Source: Brevundimonas sp. M20
Lineage (GTDB): Bacteria; Pseudomonadota; Alphaproteobacteria; Caulobacterales; Caulobacteraceae
DNA: 64,000 nt
Direction of reading: 5' to 3'
Assembly: GCF_006547065.1 (NCBI RefSeq)
Contig: NZ_CP041243.1
Location: forward strand, 1,999,001 to 2,063,000
This document shows, piece by piece, positions 55,726 to 63,324 of the stretch. Position 1 is the stretch's first letter; each line of letters begins with the position of its first letter. Under the pieces are notes generated by a model that saw only the letters and a list, made by a program, of their open reading frames with translations, was not told the DNA's origin and searched no databases. Position numbers and translations under genes: made by a program.

Positions 55726-56391
55726 ATGACCCGGGAACACACACACCGCACCGACCAGACATGGGACGCCGCCCGCGAGGCCTATCTCGGCGGACTGGCC
55801 GCCGAGATCGTCTGCGAACGCTTCCACCTGAACCTCAACACCTTCCGCCACCGCGCCCGCAAGGAGAAATGGCGGCGCTGCGATCAGCCCGATCCGCAGC
55901 CCTTCGAGGATGTCGCCACCGAGGCCCTGCCCCTCCCCGACATGGAGGAGACCTTCCGCATCGCTTCCGCCCGGGTCACCCACGCCGTTCAGCAGGGCCG
56001 GATCGAGGAAGCGCTGAAGTGGGGCCGGATCATGAATCTGGCGCTGCGGGACCGCGACGTCCGCTCCCGGCTGGAGGTTCGCGCCGCCGAGATCGAGCGC
56101 CGCATGCAGATGAAGGGCGCCGTCACCGCCATGCGCGGCCTGCACAACGCCTGGGCCGACTATCACCGGACGGTCCGCCACGATCTCGACGCCCGTGAGG
56201 CCGCCGTCGAGGCGCGCGAAACGGCGGCTCCGCCCGCCCCTCCGCCGCCCCTTCCGCCCACGGAGGCGTTGCACGAATTACACTCTTCACACCCGGTTTT
56301 CGTCACGGCCGACGCCCCGCGCCCCGATCCCCCGCCCGAAACCCGCGCCGACCGCCGCCGGTCGCTCCGCGAGGCGCGAAGGCGGCCCTGA
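55726..56391 (+). CDS. HTH-containing hypothetical protein
   Basis: A 221-residue soluble protein. The N-terminus (TWDAAREAYLGGLAAEIVCERFHLNLNTFRHRARKEKWRR) reads as a helix-turn-helix like those in small terminase subunits and resolvase-type domains. A helical middle (about 75-150) follows, then a Pro/Ala-rich and Arg-rich C-terminus (RADRRRSLREARRRP). It probably binds DNA. No phage gene is adjacent, so a terminase role is unlikely here. No symbol assigned. Confidence 0.65.
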   Translation: MTREHTHRTDQTWDAAREAYLGGLAAEIVCERFHLNLNTFRHRARKEKWRRCDQPDPQPFEDVATEALPLPDMEETFRIASARVTHAVQQGRIEEALKWGRIMNLALRDRDVRSRLEVRAAEIERRMQMKGAVTAMRGLHNAWADYHRTVRHDLDAREAAVEARETAAPPAPPPPLPPTEALHELHSSHPVFVTADAPRPDPPPETRADRRRSLREARRRP

Positions 56392-56434
56392 ATCAGGTCG
56401 AGACGCGATGAGTAAGGTCCGGCTTCGTCGGAAG

Positions 56435-56536
56435 CCCTCCCTTCGACGGGGAGGGTTGGGAGCCTCCCGCGAGCCTCTCCGTCACACCGGGCCCGCACCC
56501 CCAATCCCCGACCCTTCCCTCATCGAGGGGGAAGGG
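56435..56536 (+). terminator. Two hairpins downstream of HTH gene
   Basis: CCCTCCC (56435-56441) with GGGAGGG (56449-56455), and CCCTTCCC (56512-56519) with GGGAAGGG (56529-56536), stem extended with one mismatch. No long T tract follows either. They separate the HTH gene from the oligopeptidase gene. Confidence 0.5.
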
Positions 56537-56621
56537 AGAAGGCACGACATCAACGGACAGACGCCGTTGACCCTCCGCGCGACCACGCCCAAGGTCCGCC
56601 GTCCAACGGAGAGAGGCCGTC

Positions 56622-58808
56622 ATGAATCGCCGCGAGCTTATCGCCACGTCCGCCGCCGCCCTGACCGCGTCCGCCCTCCCCGCCATGGCGAACGCCAAAT
56701 CCCCTGCCGGAGCCTCGATGTCCAACGCGCCTGTCCCTCCTGTCGCCAGGAAAATCCCCGTCACCATCGAACAACTCGGCCGCACCCGGACCGACGACTA
56801 TCAGTGGATGAAGGATGATAACTGGCAGCAGGTCCTGCGCGATCCGTCGATCATCAAGGCCGACGTGAAGGAGCACCTGAACGCCGAGAACGCCTATCGC
56901 GAGGCGATGATGCGCTCGACCGAGCCGCTCCAGCAGGAGCTGTTCGAGGAGATGAAGGGCCGCATCAAGGAGGACGACAGCTCCGTCCCCCTGCCCGACG
57001 GCCCGTGGGAGTACTACGCCCGCTTCGAGACCGGCCAGCAGCACCCGCTCTACTGCCGTCGCCCCAGGGGCCAAACCACCGGCGAGGTCATCCTTCTGGA
57101 CGCCAACCAACTGGCCGAAGGCAAGGCCTATTCCTCGGTCGGCGAGACCGCGCACAGCCGTGACCATGCGCTTTTCGCCTATGCCGAGGATGCGCAGGGC
57201 TCCGAGGTTTACCGCATCTACGTCAAGGAAATCGCTACCGGCGCCTTCCTTGGCGAGACCATCGAAAGCGCTATGGGCGGCTTCGCCTTCTCGGCCGACG
57301 GCCAGTGGATTTTCTGGATCAATCGCGACGACAACGGCCGCTCGGACAAGATCCTGAAGCGCCGCGTTCGCGGCGGCGAAATCACCACCGTCTACGAAGA
57401 GCCGGACGACGGCATGTATATGGGGCTGGACCTCAGCTCCGATGACCAATTCATACTCATCAGCTCCGGCAACGGTGAGCAGACCGAGTACCGCTTCGTC
57501 CCCGCCGACCAGCCGGAAGCGACCCCGACCGTCATCGAACCGCGCCGCGAGGCCCTGCGCTATGACGCCGACCACTGGGGCGACCGCTGGGTCATCCGTA
57601 CCGACGCCGACGGCGCCGTGGACTTCAAGATCGTCACCGCCCCGACCGACGCGCCGGGCCGCGCCAACTGGACCGATCTGGTGCCTTTCACCGAGGGCCG
57701 CCTGATCGAGTCGATCGTGCCCTATTCCGGTCATCTGGCGCGGGTCGAGCGTCATGACGCCAACACCCGCATCGTCATCCGCACCCGCGCGGGCGAGGAA
57801 CACGCCATCGCCGTCGATGAGCCCGCCTATGTGCTCAGCCTTCAGGGCACCTACGAGTACGACAGCCCGATGACCCGGTACGGCTACAACTCGCCGTCCA
57901 CGCCGAACCAGACCTTCGACTACAATATGGAGACCCGCGAGCGGACCCTGCGCAAGACGCAGGAGGTCCCCTCCGGCCACAACATTGACGACTATGTGGT
58001 CGAGCGGCTGAACGCTCCGGCTTCCGACGGCGCCCTGATCCCCGTCACCATCCTGCGCCGCAAGTCGACGCCGGTAGACGGCTCGGCCCCGGTCCTGCTG
58101 TACGGCTACGGCTCCTACGGCATCCCGATGGGCGCCGGCTTCAACACCAACCGCCTGTCGCTGGTGGATCGCGGCTTCATCTACGCCATCGCCCACATCC
58201 GGGGCGGGTCGGACAAGGGCTGGGGCTGGTTCCTGGCCGCGCGTCGGATGACGAAGAAAAACACCTTCACCGACTTCATCGCCGCCGCCGAGCACCTGAT
58301 CGAGAAGAACTACGCCCGCGCCGGACACATCGTCACCCACGGCGGTTCCGCCGGCGGCCTGCTGATGGGCGCGATCAACAACATGCGCCCGGACCTCTGG
58401 GCCGGCGTTATCGGCGACGTGCCCTTCGTGGATGTTATCAACACCATGTCGGACGTCAGCCTGCCGCTGACGCCGGGCGAATGGCCCGAGTGGGGCGACC
58501 CGATCACCGATCCGGCCGCCTACGACTACATGATGAGCTACAGTCCCTACGATCAGGTGGAGCCCAAGGCCTATCCGGCCGTTCTGGCCACCGGCGGCCT
58601 GTCGGACCCGCGCGTCACCTACTGGGAGCCGGAAAAGTGGGTCGCCAAGCTGCGTCCGGCCACCACCTCGGGCAAGCCGGTCCTGCTGAAGATCAACATG
58701 ACCGCGGGCCACTTCAGCTCGTCGGGCCGGTTCGACTATCTGAAGGACATCGCCGTCGTCTACGCCTTCGCCATCTGGTCAATACAGAAGGGCTGGGAGC
58801 AGGTCTGA
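56622..58808 (+). CDS. ptrB: Tat-exported prolyl oligopeptidase family protein (oligopeptidase B-like)
   Basis: A 728-residue S9A peptidase. The leader MNRRELIATSAAALTASALP has a twin-arginine motif, so it is probably exported folded to the periplasm. A seven-bladed propeller (about 60-450) is followed by the hydrolase domain, with catalytic Ser576 in GGSAGG, Asp662 in GGLSDPRVTYWEP and His697 in TAGHFSSSGR. LLYGYGSYGIPM and IAHIRGGSDKGWGWF are typical of oligopeptidase B, which cuts short peptides after Arg or Lys. Specificity is inferred from the family. Confidence 0.92.
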   Translation: MNRRELIATSAAALTASALPAMANAKSPAGASMSNAPVPPVARKIPVTIEQLGRTRTDDYQWMKDDNWQQVLRDPSIIKADVKEHLNAENAYREAMMRSTEPLQQELFEEMKGRIKEDDSSVPLPDGPWEYYARFETGQQHPLYCRRPRGQTTGEVILLDANQLAEGKAYSSVGETAHSRDHALFAYAEDAQGSEVYRIYVKEIATGAFLGETIESAMGGFAFSADGQWIFWINRDDNGRSDKILKRRVRGGEITTVYEEPDDGMYMGLDLSSDDQFILISSGNGEQTEYRFVPADQPEATPTVIEPRREALRYDADHWGDRWVIRTDADGAVDFKIVTAPTDAPGRANWTDLVPFTEGRLIESIVPYSGHLARVERHDANTRIVIRTRAGEEHAIAVDEPAYVLSLQGTYEYDSPMTRYGYNSPSTPNQTFDYNMETRERTLRKTQEVPSGHNIDDYVVERLNAPASDGALIPVTILRRKSTPVDGSAPVLLYGYGSYGIPMGAGFNTNRLSLVDRGFIYAIAHIRGGSDKGWGWFLAARRMTKKNTFTDFIAAAEHLIEKNYARAGHIVTHGGSAGGLLMGAINNMRPDLWAGVIGDVPFVDVINTMSDVSLPLTPGEWPEWGDPITDPAAYDYMMSYSPYDQVEPKAYPAVLATGGLSDPRVTYWEPEKWVAKLRPATTSGKPVLLKINMTAGHFSSSGRFDYLKDIAVVYAFAIWSIQKGWEQV

Positions 58809-58814
58809 CCGGCT

Positions 58815-58828
58815 CCCCCCCCCCCCCC
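58815..58828. repeat. Homopolymer tract of about 14 C
   Basis: A run of about 14 C, 7 nt after the oligopeptidase stop and 12 nt before the convergent DUF1036 stop. It lies outside both reading frames. Length was derived from the distances to both stop codons. Confidence 0.8.
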
Positions 58829-58839
58829 GCGGCCGAGTC

Positions 58840-59286
58840 CTACGGATCGAGCGTCCAGGTCCAGGACCCGGGCTCCTCCGCATGAAAAGCCGTGAAGTCG
58901 CGGGTGTCCTGACCGTAAGCGCACTCCGTTCCGCTGGTCGAGTAGAAGGTGTAGGGGCCGGGATATTCGACGCACAGGGTGTGGTTGCCCTTCCAGTAGC
59001 GGCCCGACCCGTCCGTCGCGTCGGCGTAGAAGTAGAAATTGGCGTTGTCGGTGGTGACCAGATCGCGACAGGCGCCGTCGGCGACATCGTACCAGCCGCG
59101 GTTGATGAACTGGCTCTCGCCGGGCTGGACATAGGAGACCGCCACGGTGGCGTTCCGGCCGCTGCGGTTGCAGACCTTCAGGTCAATGGTCGGACGCCCT
59201 CCGGCGCCGGGCTTGGTCTGGGCGTCCGCCGCGACCGGCGCCGACAGGGCGACGGCGGCGGCCAGAAACAGATGGATGGACTTCAT
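58840..59286 (-). CDS. Secreted DUF1036-family protein
   Basis: A 148-residue precursor with a Sec signal peptide (about 1-22, ADA-Q). The mature part fits DUF1036: LKVCNRSGRNATVAVSYV, INRGWYDVADGACRDL, FYFYADATDGSGRYWKG and FYSTSGTECAYGQDTRDF. Three conserved cysteines are visible plus one near VCNRS. The family is secreted, of unknown function, with many alphaproteobacterial members. I chose ATG at 59286, the natural signal-peptide start. Confidence 0.88.
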   Translation of the reverse strand: MKSIHLFLAAAVALSAPVAADAQTKPGAGGRPTIDLKVCNRSGRNATVAVSYVQPGESQFINRGWYDVADGACRDLVTTDNANFYFYADATDGSGRYWKGNHTLCVEYPGPYTFYSTSGTECAYGQDTRDFTAFHAEEPGSWTWTLDP

Positions 59287-59361
59287 GACAGGCTCCCCTC
59301 GCGATTTTCCCCCGAACGCTAGCAAGCCGAACGATGTTTTGTCACTGATCAAGCCTGACGA

Positions 59362-59910
59362 ATGAGACCGATGGTTTTCGATATTCGCGACACCCTTGCC
59401 GACGACCTGCCCGCGATCACGGCCATCTATGTGGACGAGGTCCTGCACGGCACGGCCACCTTTGAGCTCGATCCGCCGGACGTGGCCGAGATGGCTTCGC
59501 GCCGACAGGCGGTTCAGGCGCTGGACCTGCCCTGGCTCAGCGCCGTCGTGGACGGTCAGGTGGTCGGCTACGCCTACCTCGCGCCCTTCCGCCTGCGCCC
59601 CGCCTACCGGTACTGCGTGGAGCTGTCGGTCTATCTGGCGCCGGAGGCCCGGGGTCAGGGCATCGGCCGCGCCCTGATGGAGGCCCTGATCGCCCGCGCC
59701 CGCGCCATGGGCCTGCGTCACCTGATCGGGGTCATCGGCGACAGCGCCAACGCGGGCTCCATCGGCCTGCACAAGGCGACCGGCTTCCGTGAGGCCGGCG
59801 TCTGGCGCGAAACCGGCTGGAAATTCGACCGCTGGATCGACGTGGTGCTGATGCAGCTGGACCTGAACCCTGACGGCCGCCCACCGGAGAGCCCGGGCCT
59901 GCGGCTCTGA
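59362..59910 (+). CDS. GNAT N-acetyltransferase (phosphinothricin acetyltransferase-like)
   Basis: A 182-residue GNAT protein. The acetyl-CoA site is LSVYLAPEARGQGIGRALMEALIARA (RGQGIG), followed by SANAGSIGLHKATGFREAGVWRETGWKFDRWIDVVLMQ. This is the order found in phosphinothricin/methionine sulfone acetyltransferases (Pat/YncA type). The AIYVDEVLHGTATFEL start also matches that subgroup. True substrate unknown; many members act on amino acid analogues. ATG 59362 or 59371 are equally possible. Confidence 0.9.
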   Translation: MRPMVFDIRDTLADDLPAITAIYVDEVLHGTATFELDPPDVAEMASRRQAVQALDLPWLSAVVDGQVVGYAYLAPFRLRPAYRYCVELSVYLAPEARGQGIGRALMEALIARARAMGLRHLIGVIGDSANAGSIGLHKATGFREAGVWRETGWKFDRWIDVVLMQLDLNPDGRPPESPGLRL

Positions 59911-59951
59911 CGCCGTTGCGACGCAAGGCCGAAGCGACTAGGTCTGCGGTC

Positions 59952-60299
59952 ATGGCCCTTCTGCGGACCCTGCTGATGCTGTGCGGCGCCCTTGCGGTGC
60001 TGACGCTTGGCGCCCTGCCCGCTTCGGCGGCCGGGCCCTCGGCGCCCCCGTGCCACGAGATGTCGTCCCAGCCGATGAGCGGCCCGATGCATCACGGGGA
60101 CGCTTCGACCGGGGCTCCCGACAAGACCCCGGACAAGGCGATGAAGGTCATGGCCTGCTGCGTCATGTGCGTGGCCGCACCGGCCCCGGCGCCGGTCGCC
60201 GCCACCGCCGTCGCCAACGCACTGGACCCGCGCCCCCTGCCCGTCGCCCGCCTCAGCGGCCACGGCCCCGCGCCCGAGCACGGCCCTCCACGCGGCTGA
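59952..60299 (+). CDS. Small exported Cys/Met/His-containing protein, possible metal binding
   Basis: A 115-residue precursor with a signal peptide (MALLRTLLMLCGALAVLTLGALPASAA). The mature part has CHEMSS, a Met/His cluster (SGPMHHGDAS), MKVMACCVMC and a Pro/Ala-rich end. The cluster of Cys, Met and His suggests copper or similar metal binding (inference). It lies 63 bp upstream of the His/Met-rich outer membrane protein in the same direction. I recognise no family. Confidence 0.6.
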   Translation: MALLRTLLMLCGALAVLTLGALPASAAGPSAPPCHEMSSQPMSGPMHHGDASTGAPDKTPDKAMKVMACCVMCVAAPAPAPVAATAVANALDPRPLPVARLSGHGPAPEHGPPRG

Positions 60300-60362
60300 T
60301 TCCGCCTTCTCGCGCGCCGGTCCTCCGGCGCTGGATCAGACACGTCTTCAAGGAGCCAACCG

Positions 60363-61730
60363 ATGGCCCGCATCCTCGCGCCCCTCGCCGGCGCATCCCT
60401 GCTCGCGCTCGCGCTTCCGGCCGCCGCACAGCAGCACGACCACCACCCGGCCCCCGCGCCGCAACAGCAACCGCCCGCCGCCGATCCCCACGCCGGTCAC
60501 GACATGTCCGGAATGGACCACTCCGGTCCTGACATGCCGCAGATGGATCACGCCGCCCACGCCATGACCGGCGCCCTCGGCCCATGGCCGATGACCCGCG
60601 AAGCCTCCGGCACCGCATGGCAACCCGACGCCTCGCAGCACGGAGGTCTTCACAGCCAGTGGGGCGACTGGACCTTCATGAGCCACCTCCAGCTCAACCT
60701 CGTCCATGACTGGCAGAACGGCCCGCGCGGCGATGAGAAGACCTTCGTCAGCGGCATGGTCATGACCTCGGCCCGTCGCGACTTCTCGGACGGCTCCACC
60801 CTGAACCTGCGCGCCATGCTCAGCCCCGACCCCTTCATGGGCAAGGAAGGCTTCCCCCTGCTGCTCGCGGCGGGCGAGACCGCCGACGGGGTCACCCCCC
60901 TGGTTGATCGCCAGCACCCGCACGAGCTGGTGATGGAGCTGTCGGCCAGCTACGCCAAGCCGCTGACCGACAAGGACACGGTCTTCGCCTACATCGGCTA
61001 TCCGGGCGAACCCGCCTTCGGTCCTCCGGCCTTCATGCACCGCATGAGCGCGATGGACAGTCCGGAGGCGCCGATCACCCATCACTGGCTGGACTCGACC
61101 CACATCGTCTTCGGCGTCGCCACCCTCGGCTGGGCCCACGATCGGGTGAAGCTGGAGGCGTCGTCCTTCACCGGACGCGAGCCGGATCAGAACCGCTACG
61201 ACTTTGACCCGCCGGAGTTCGACAGCTGGGCCGTCCGCGCGACCTGGAACCCGACCGAGAACTGGTCCCTGCAGGCTTCCTATGCCGATGTCACCGGGCC
61301 GGAGCAGCTCGAGCCGGACGAGAACGACCGCAAGCTCTCGGTCAGCGCCATCCATACGCGCCGGATCGGCGCCGCGGGCTGGTGGTCCTCCACCCTCGCC
61401 TGGGGTCGCAAGACCAACGACCATGACGAGAGCAAGGACAGCTGGCTGCTGGAAAGCGCCGTCAGCCCGGACGACCGCTGGACCGTCTTCGCCCGCGTCG
61501 AGCGGATCGAGACGGACGAGCTGGTTCCCGGCGTCGGCGGCGGCCACGGCGACCTCCATGTGGTCGGCAAGGCCTCGGTCGGCGCGGTCCACGACTGGCG
61601 GCTGGCCGAAAACGTCCGCTTCGGCCTGGGCGCCCTGTACTCCGTCAATCAGGTGCCGGGCGCGCTGGAGCCGGTCTACGGCGGCGATCCCGACGGCGGC
61701 ATGATCTTCATGCGGCTGAAGGTGCAGTAG
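60363..61730 (+). CDS. Probable outer membrane protein with His/Met-rich N-terminus (copper-related)
   Basis: A 455-residue precursor with a Sec signal peptide (about 1-23, AAA-Q). The mature N-terminus (24-70) holds HDHH, HAGHDMSGMDHSG and MPQMDHAAHAM, a metal-binding type of sequence. The rest alternates polar and hydrophobic residues with many aromatic girdle residues (WTFMSHLQLNLVHDWQNG, WWSSTLAWGRKTNDH, FGLGALYSVNQVP) and ends MIFMRLKVQ, as expected for an outer membrane beta barrel. It resembles unnamed proteins of copper-resistance loci; no copper oxidase is adjacent. It ends at a strong hairpin. Confidence 0.7.
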   Translation: MARILAPLAGASLLALALPAAAQQHDHHPAPAPQQQPPAADPHAGHDMSGMDHSGPDMPQMDHAAHAMTGALGPWPMTREASGTAWQPDASQHGGLHSQWGDWTFMSHLQLNLVHDWQNGPRGDEKTFVSGMVMTSARRDFSDGSTLNLRAMLSPDPFMGKEGFPLLLAAGETADGVTPLVDRQHPHELVMELSASYAKPLTDKDTVFAYIGYPGEPAFGPPAFMHRMSAMDSPEAPITHHWLDSTHIVFGVATLGWAHDRVKLEASSFTGREPDQNRYDFDPPEFDSWAVRATWNPTENWSLQASYADVTGPEQLEPDENDRKLSVSAIHTRRIGAAGWWSSTLAWGRKTNDHDESKDSWLLESAVSPDDRWTVFARVERIETDELVPGVGGGHGDLHVVGKASVGAVHDWRLAENVRFGLGALYSVNQVPGALEPVYGGDPDGGMIFMRLKVQ

Positions 61731-61740
61731 CAGGCAGACA

Positions 61741-61777
61741 CGCCGTCAGGGGACCCGTGGCGTCTCCCCTGACGGCG
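61741..61777 (+). terminator. 13-bp hairpin terminator after metal-related pair
   Basis: CGCCGTCAGGGGA (61741-61753) pairs perfectly with TCCCCTGACGGCG (61765-61777) across 11 nt. It stands 11 nt after the stop codon. No T tract follows. Confidence 0.65.
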
Positions 61778-61785
61778 GCTGAAAG

Positions 61786-61892
61786 GTGATTGGTGGCTAG
61801 TGATTAGTGGGTGGCTGGATCAGTCACCTGCGGTCGCCATCTGACCGCAGGCGCCCACGGCATCGAACCACTAATCACTAGCCACCAATCAC
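61786..61892. repeat. Nested palindrome with 25-bp arms
   Basis: A 25-nt arm at 61786-61810 (starts GTGATTGGTGG) is perfectly complementary to 61868-61892 (ends CCACCAATCAC). Within the 57-nt spacer, CCTGCGGTC (61827-61835) pairs with GACCGCAGG (61843-61851). The outer arm is made of two similar units, GTGATTGGTGG and GTGATTAGTGG. It is much richer in A and T than its surroundings and lies between convergent genes. Confidence 0.8.
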
Positions 61893-61933
61893 TGGCCGGG
61901 CTCCAGCCCCACCAGCCTCGCACGGTCCATCCG

Positions 61934-62389
61934 TCAGTGCGGCGCGATGTCTTCCGGCGGCGTAGTCAGCCAGGGGGCCAGCCGGAAGCGGCGCGGCGGG
62001 ACGCCGACCGTGCGGTGCAGGATGAACTGACGAGCGAACTGCACCACGGCGCGGATGGTCTGCTCATCGAACGGCTTGGACACGGCCCCCAGGGCGCCGG
62101 CGAAGCCTTCGGGGATCTGTTCCGGATTGGCGGTCAGGAAGACGACGGCCGTGCCGTACTCGCCCACGATTCGCTGGGCGATCTGCGGACCGGTGAGGCC
62201 GTCCAGCAGGTTCACGTCGATCAGGGCCAGATCGGGCCGCTCACGCTCGGCGATGGCGAAGCCCCCCGCCTTGTCCATGGCGCAACCCACGACGTCGCAG
62301 CCGGACTCGCCCAGGACGAGTTCCAATTCCATGGCCAGCAAGGCCTGGTCTTCCACGATCATGACCCGAAGGTCGGGCAGGTCGGACAC
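61934..62389 (-). CDS. Single-domain response regulator (receiver)
   Basis: A 151-residue protein made of one receiver domain with a short C-terminal tail. It shows the acidic pair in RVMIVEDQALLAMELE, the phospho-acceptor Asp in LALIDVNLLDG, the Thr switch in AVVFLTANPEQ and the Lys in AVSKPFDEQTI. No output domain follows, so it signals through another protein. GTG at 62389 has GGGGGAG about 6 nt upstream and is preferred to ATG at 62446, which lies within a palindrome. It is divergent from a histidine-kinase-like gene, a likely partner. Confidence 0.88.
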   Translation of the reverse strand: MSDLPDLRVMIVEDQALLAMELELVLGESGCDVVGCAMDKAGGFAIAERERPDLALIDVNLLDGLTGPQIAQRIVGEYGTAVVFLTANPEQIPEGFAGALGAVSKPFDEQTIRAVVQFARQFILHRTVGVPPRRFRLAPWLTTPPEDIAPH

Positions 62390-62429
62390 CCTATCTCCCC
62401 CACAATAATCAGACGCATTTACACTGTTG

Positions 62430-62445
62430 TGTCCGCCAGCGGACA
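62430..62445. promoter_or_regulatory. 16-bp palindrome between divergent receiver and kinase-like genes
   Basis: TGTCCGC-CA-GCGGACA has two perfect 7-bp arms. It lies in the shared promoter region, 41 bp from the receiver start and 74 bp from the kinase-like start, and could be an operator for a dimeric regulator. Confidence 0.4.
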
Positions 62446-62518
62446 TGCCAACGCCCCATTGGCTATTTGGTTCTGTGTGGAGTAAGAATTCCGGCCATTT
62501 TCAATCCTTGGGGGAACG

Positions 62519-63121
62519 ATGGCCGCGGCAGCGGAAGACCGGATTGTCGAGCTCCAGAAGCGTTTGCTCGGCGGATATCAGCTGCTCCAGACGCTCGTGG
62601 GGATTCGCCTGCGAAGCGTGAGCGACCCCCAAAGCGTTCGCCACCTGACATGGCTCAGCGACGTCACCGCCGCCATGGAGCTGATCAGCCGTCGCATGGC
62701 CGGCGACGGTCCGCTCGACTTCGCCGGCTATCTGGAAGACGTCGCGGCCTTCTGGAGCCGATCCTGCGAGAGCCGCGCGATCCGTATCGATGTGCGCGGT
62801 CAGGCGACCCTTCTGCCCGACAGCCATCTTCTGCCGCTGGCGATCATCACCCACGAGCTGATCTCGAACGCCAGCCGCCACGCCTTCCCCGGCGACCGGC
62901 GCGGTTCGATCGCCGTCGCCTTCTCCCGCGCGGTCGGCGGGGTCAGCCTCGTGGTTCGTGATTCCGGGATCGGAGCCGACGCCATCGAGCCGGGCGAGGG
63001 CCTGTCGCTGGTGCAGGGACTGGTCGACCACCTCCGCGGCTCCATGACCATCGAAACCGCCCCCGAAGCCGGCGTCGGCGTCCGCATCCGCCTGCCGCTG
63101 GAAGTCGGCCAAACGCACTGA
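62519..63121 (+). CDS. Histidine-kinase-like ATPase without a clear phospho-acceptor His
   Basis: A 200-residue protein. The C-terminal half is a HATPase_c domain with an N box (LAIITHELISNASRHAFPG), G1 box (VVRDSGIGADA) and G2-like part (GEGLSLVQGLVDHLRGSM). The N-terminal half (QKRLLGGYQLLQTLVGIRLRSVSDPQ) aligns in style with HisKA_2 dimerisation helices. In active members that first helix reads HHRVKNNLQ; here GGYQLLQ stands in its place, so the usual phospho-acceptor His seems lost. No sensor domain. GGGGGAA precedes the ATG. It is divergent from the receiver gene. Confidence 0.85.
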   Translation: MAAAAEDRIVELQKRLLGGYQLLQTLVGIRLRSVSDPQSVRHLTWLSDVTAAMELISRRMAGDGPLDFAGYLEDVAAFWSRSCESRAIRIDVRGQATLLPDSHLLPLAIITHELISNASRHAFPGDRRGSIAVAFSRAVGGVSLVVRDSGIGADAIEPGEGLSLVQGLVDHLRGSMTIETAPEAGVGVRIRLPLEVGQTH

Positions 63122-63254
63122 CACCACAGGCCCGCGGACAACAAAGCCGCAACCAAGGGCGGGTTCAGATGCGGAGACAGACACCCGAAAGCGTCGGTCA
63201 GCCGACATTGCGGCCGCATAACTTACTGACCAGATAGAAAATAACGCCGCTCGC

Positions 63255-63279
63255 GGAACTTCGCACTTGCGAGAAGGTT
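63255..63279 (+). promoter_or_regulatory. Candidate EcfG/sigma-T (general stress) promoter
   Basis: GGAAC (63255-63259), 16-nt spacer, GGTT (63276-63279). The consensus of the alphaproteobacterial general stress sigma factor is GGAAC-N16-17-(C/G)GTT. It lies 46 bp upstream of the glycosyltransferase start. The rest of the 203-bp gap holds nothing else that I can identify. Confidence 0.5.
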
Positions 63280-63324
63280 GCCGATCCGGACGCCACGCCG
63301 GCGCGTGCTCCGGGGAATATCGCC

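Noticed and set aside
58815..58828. Phase-variable coding tract
   Set aside because: The C run lies between stop codons and outside all reading frames, so slippage cannot switch either protein.
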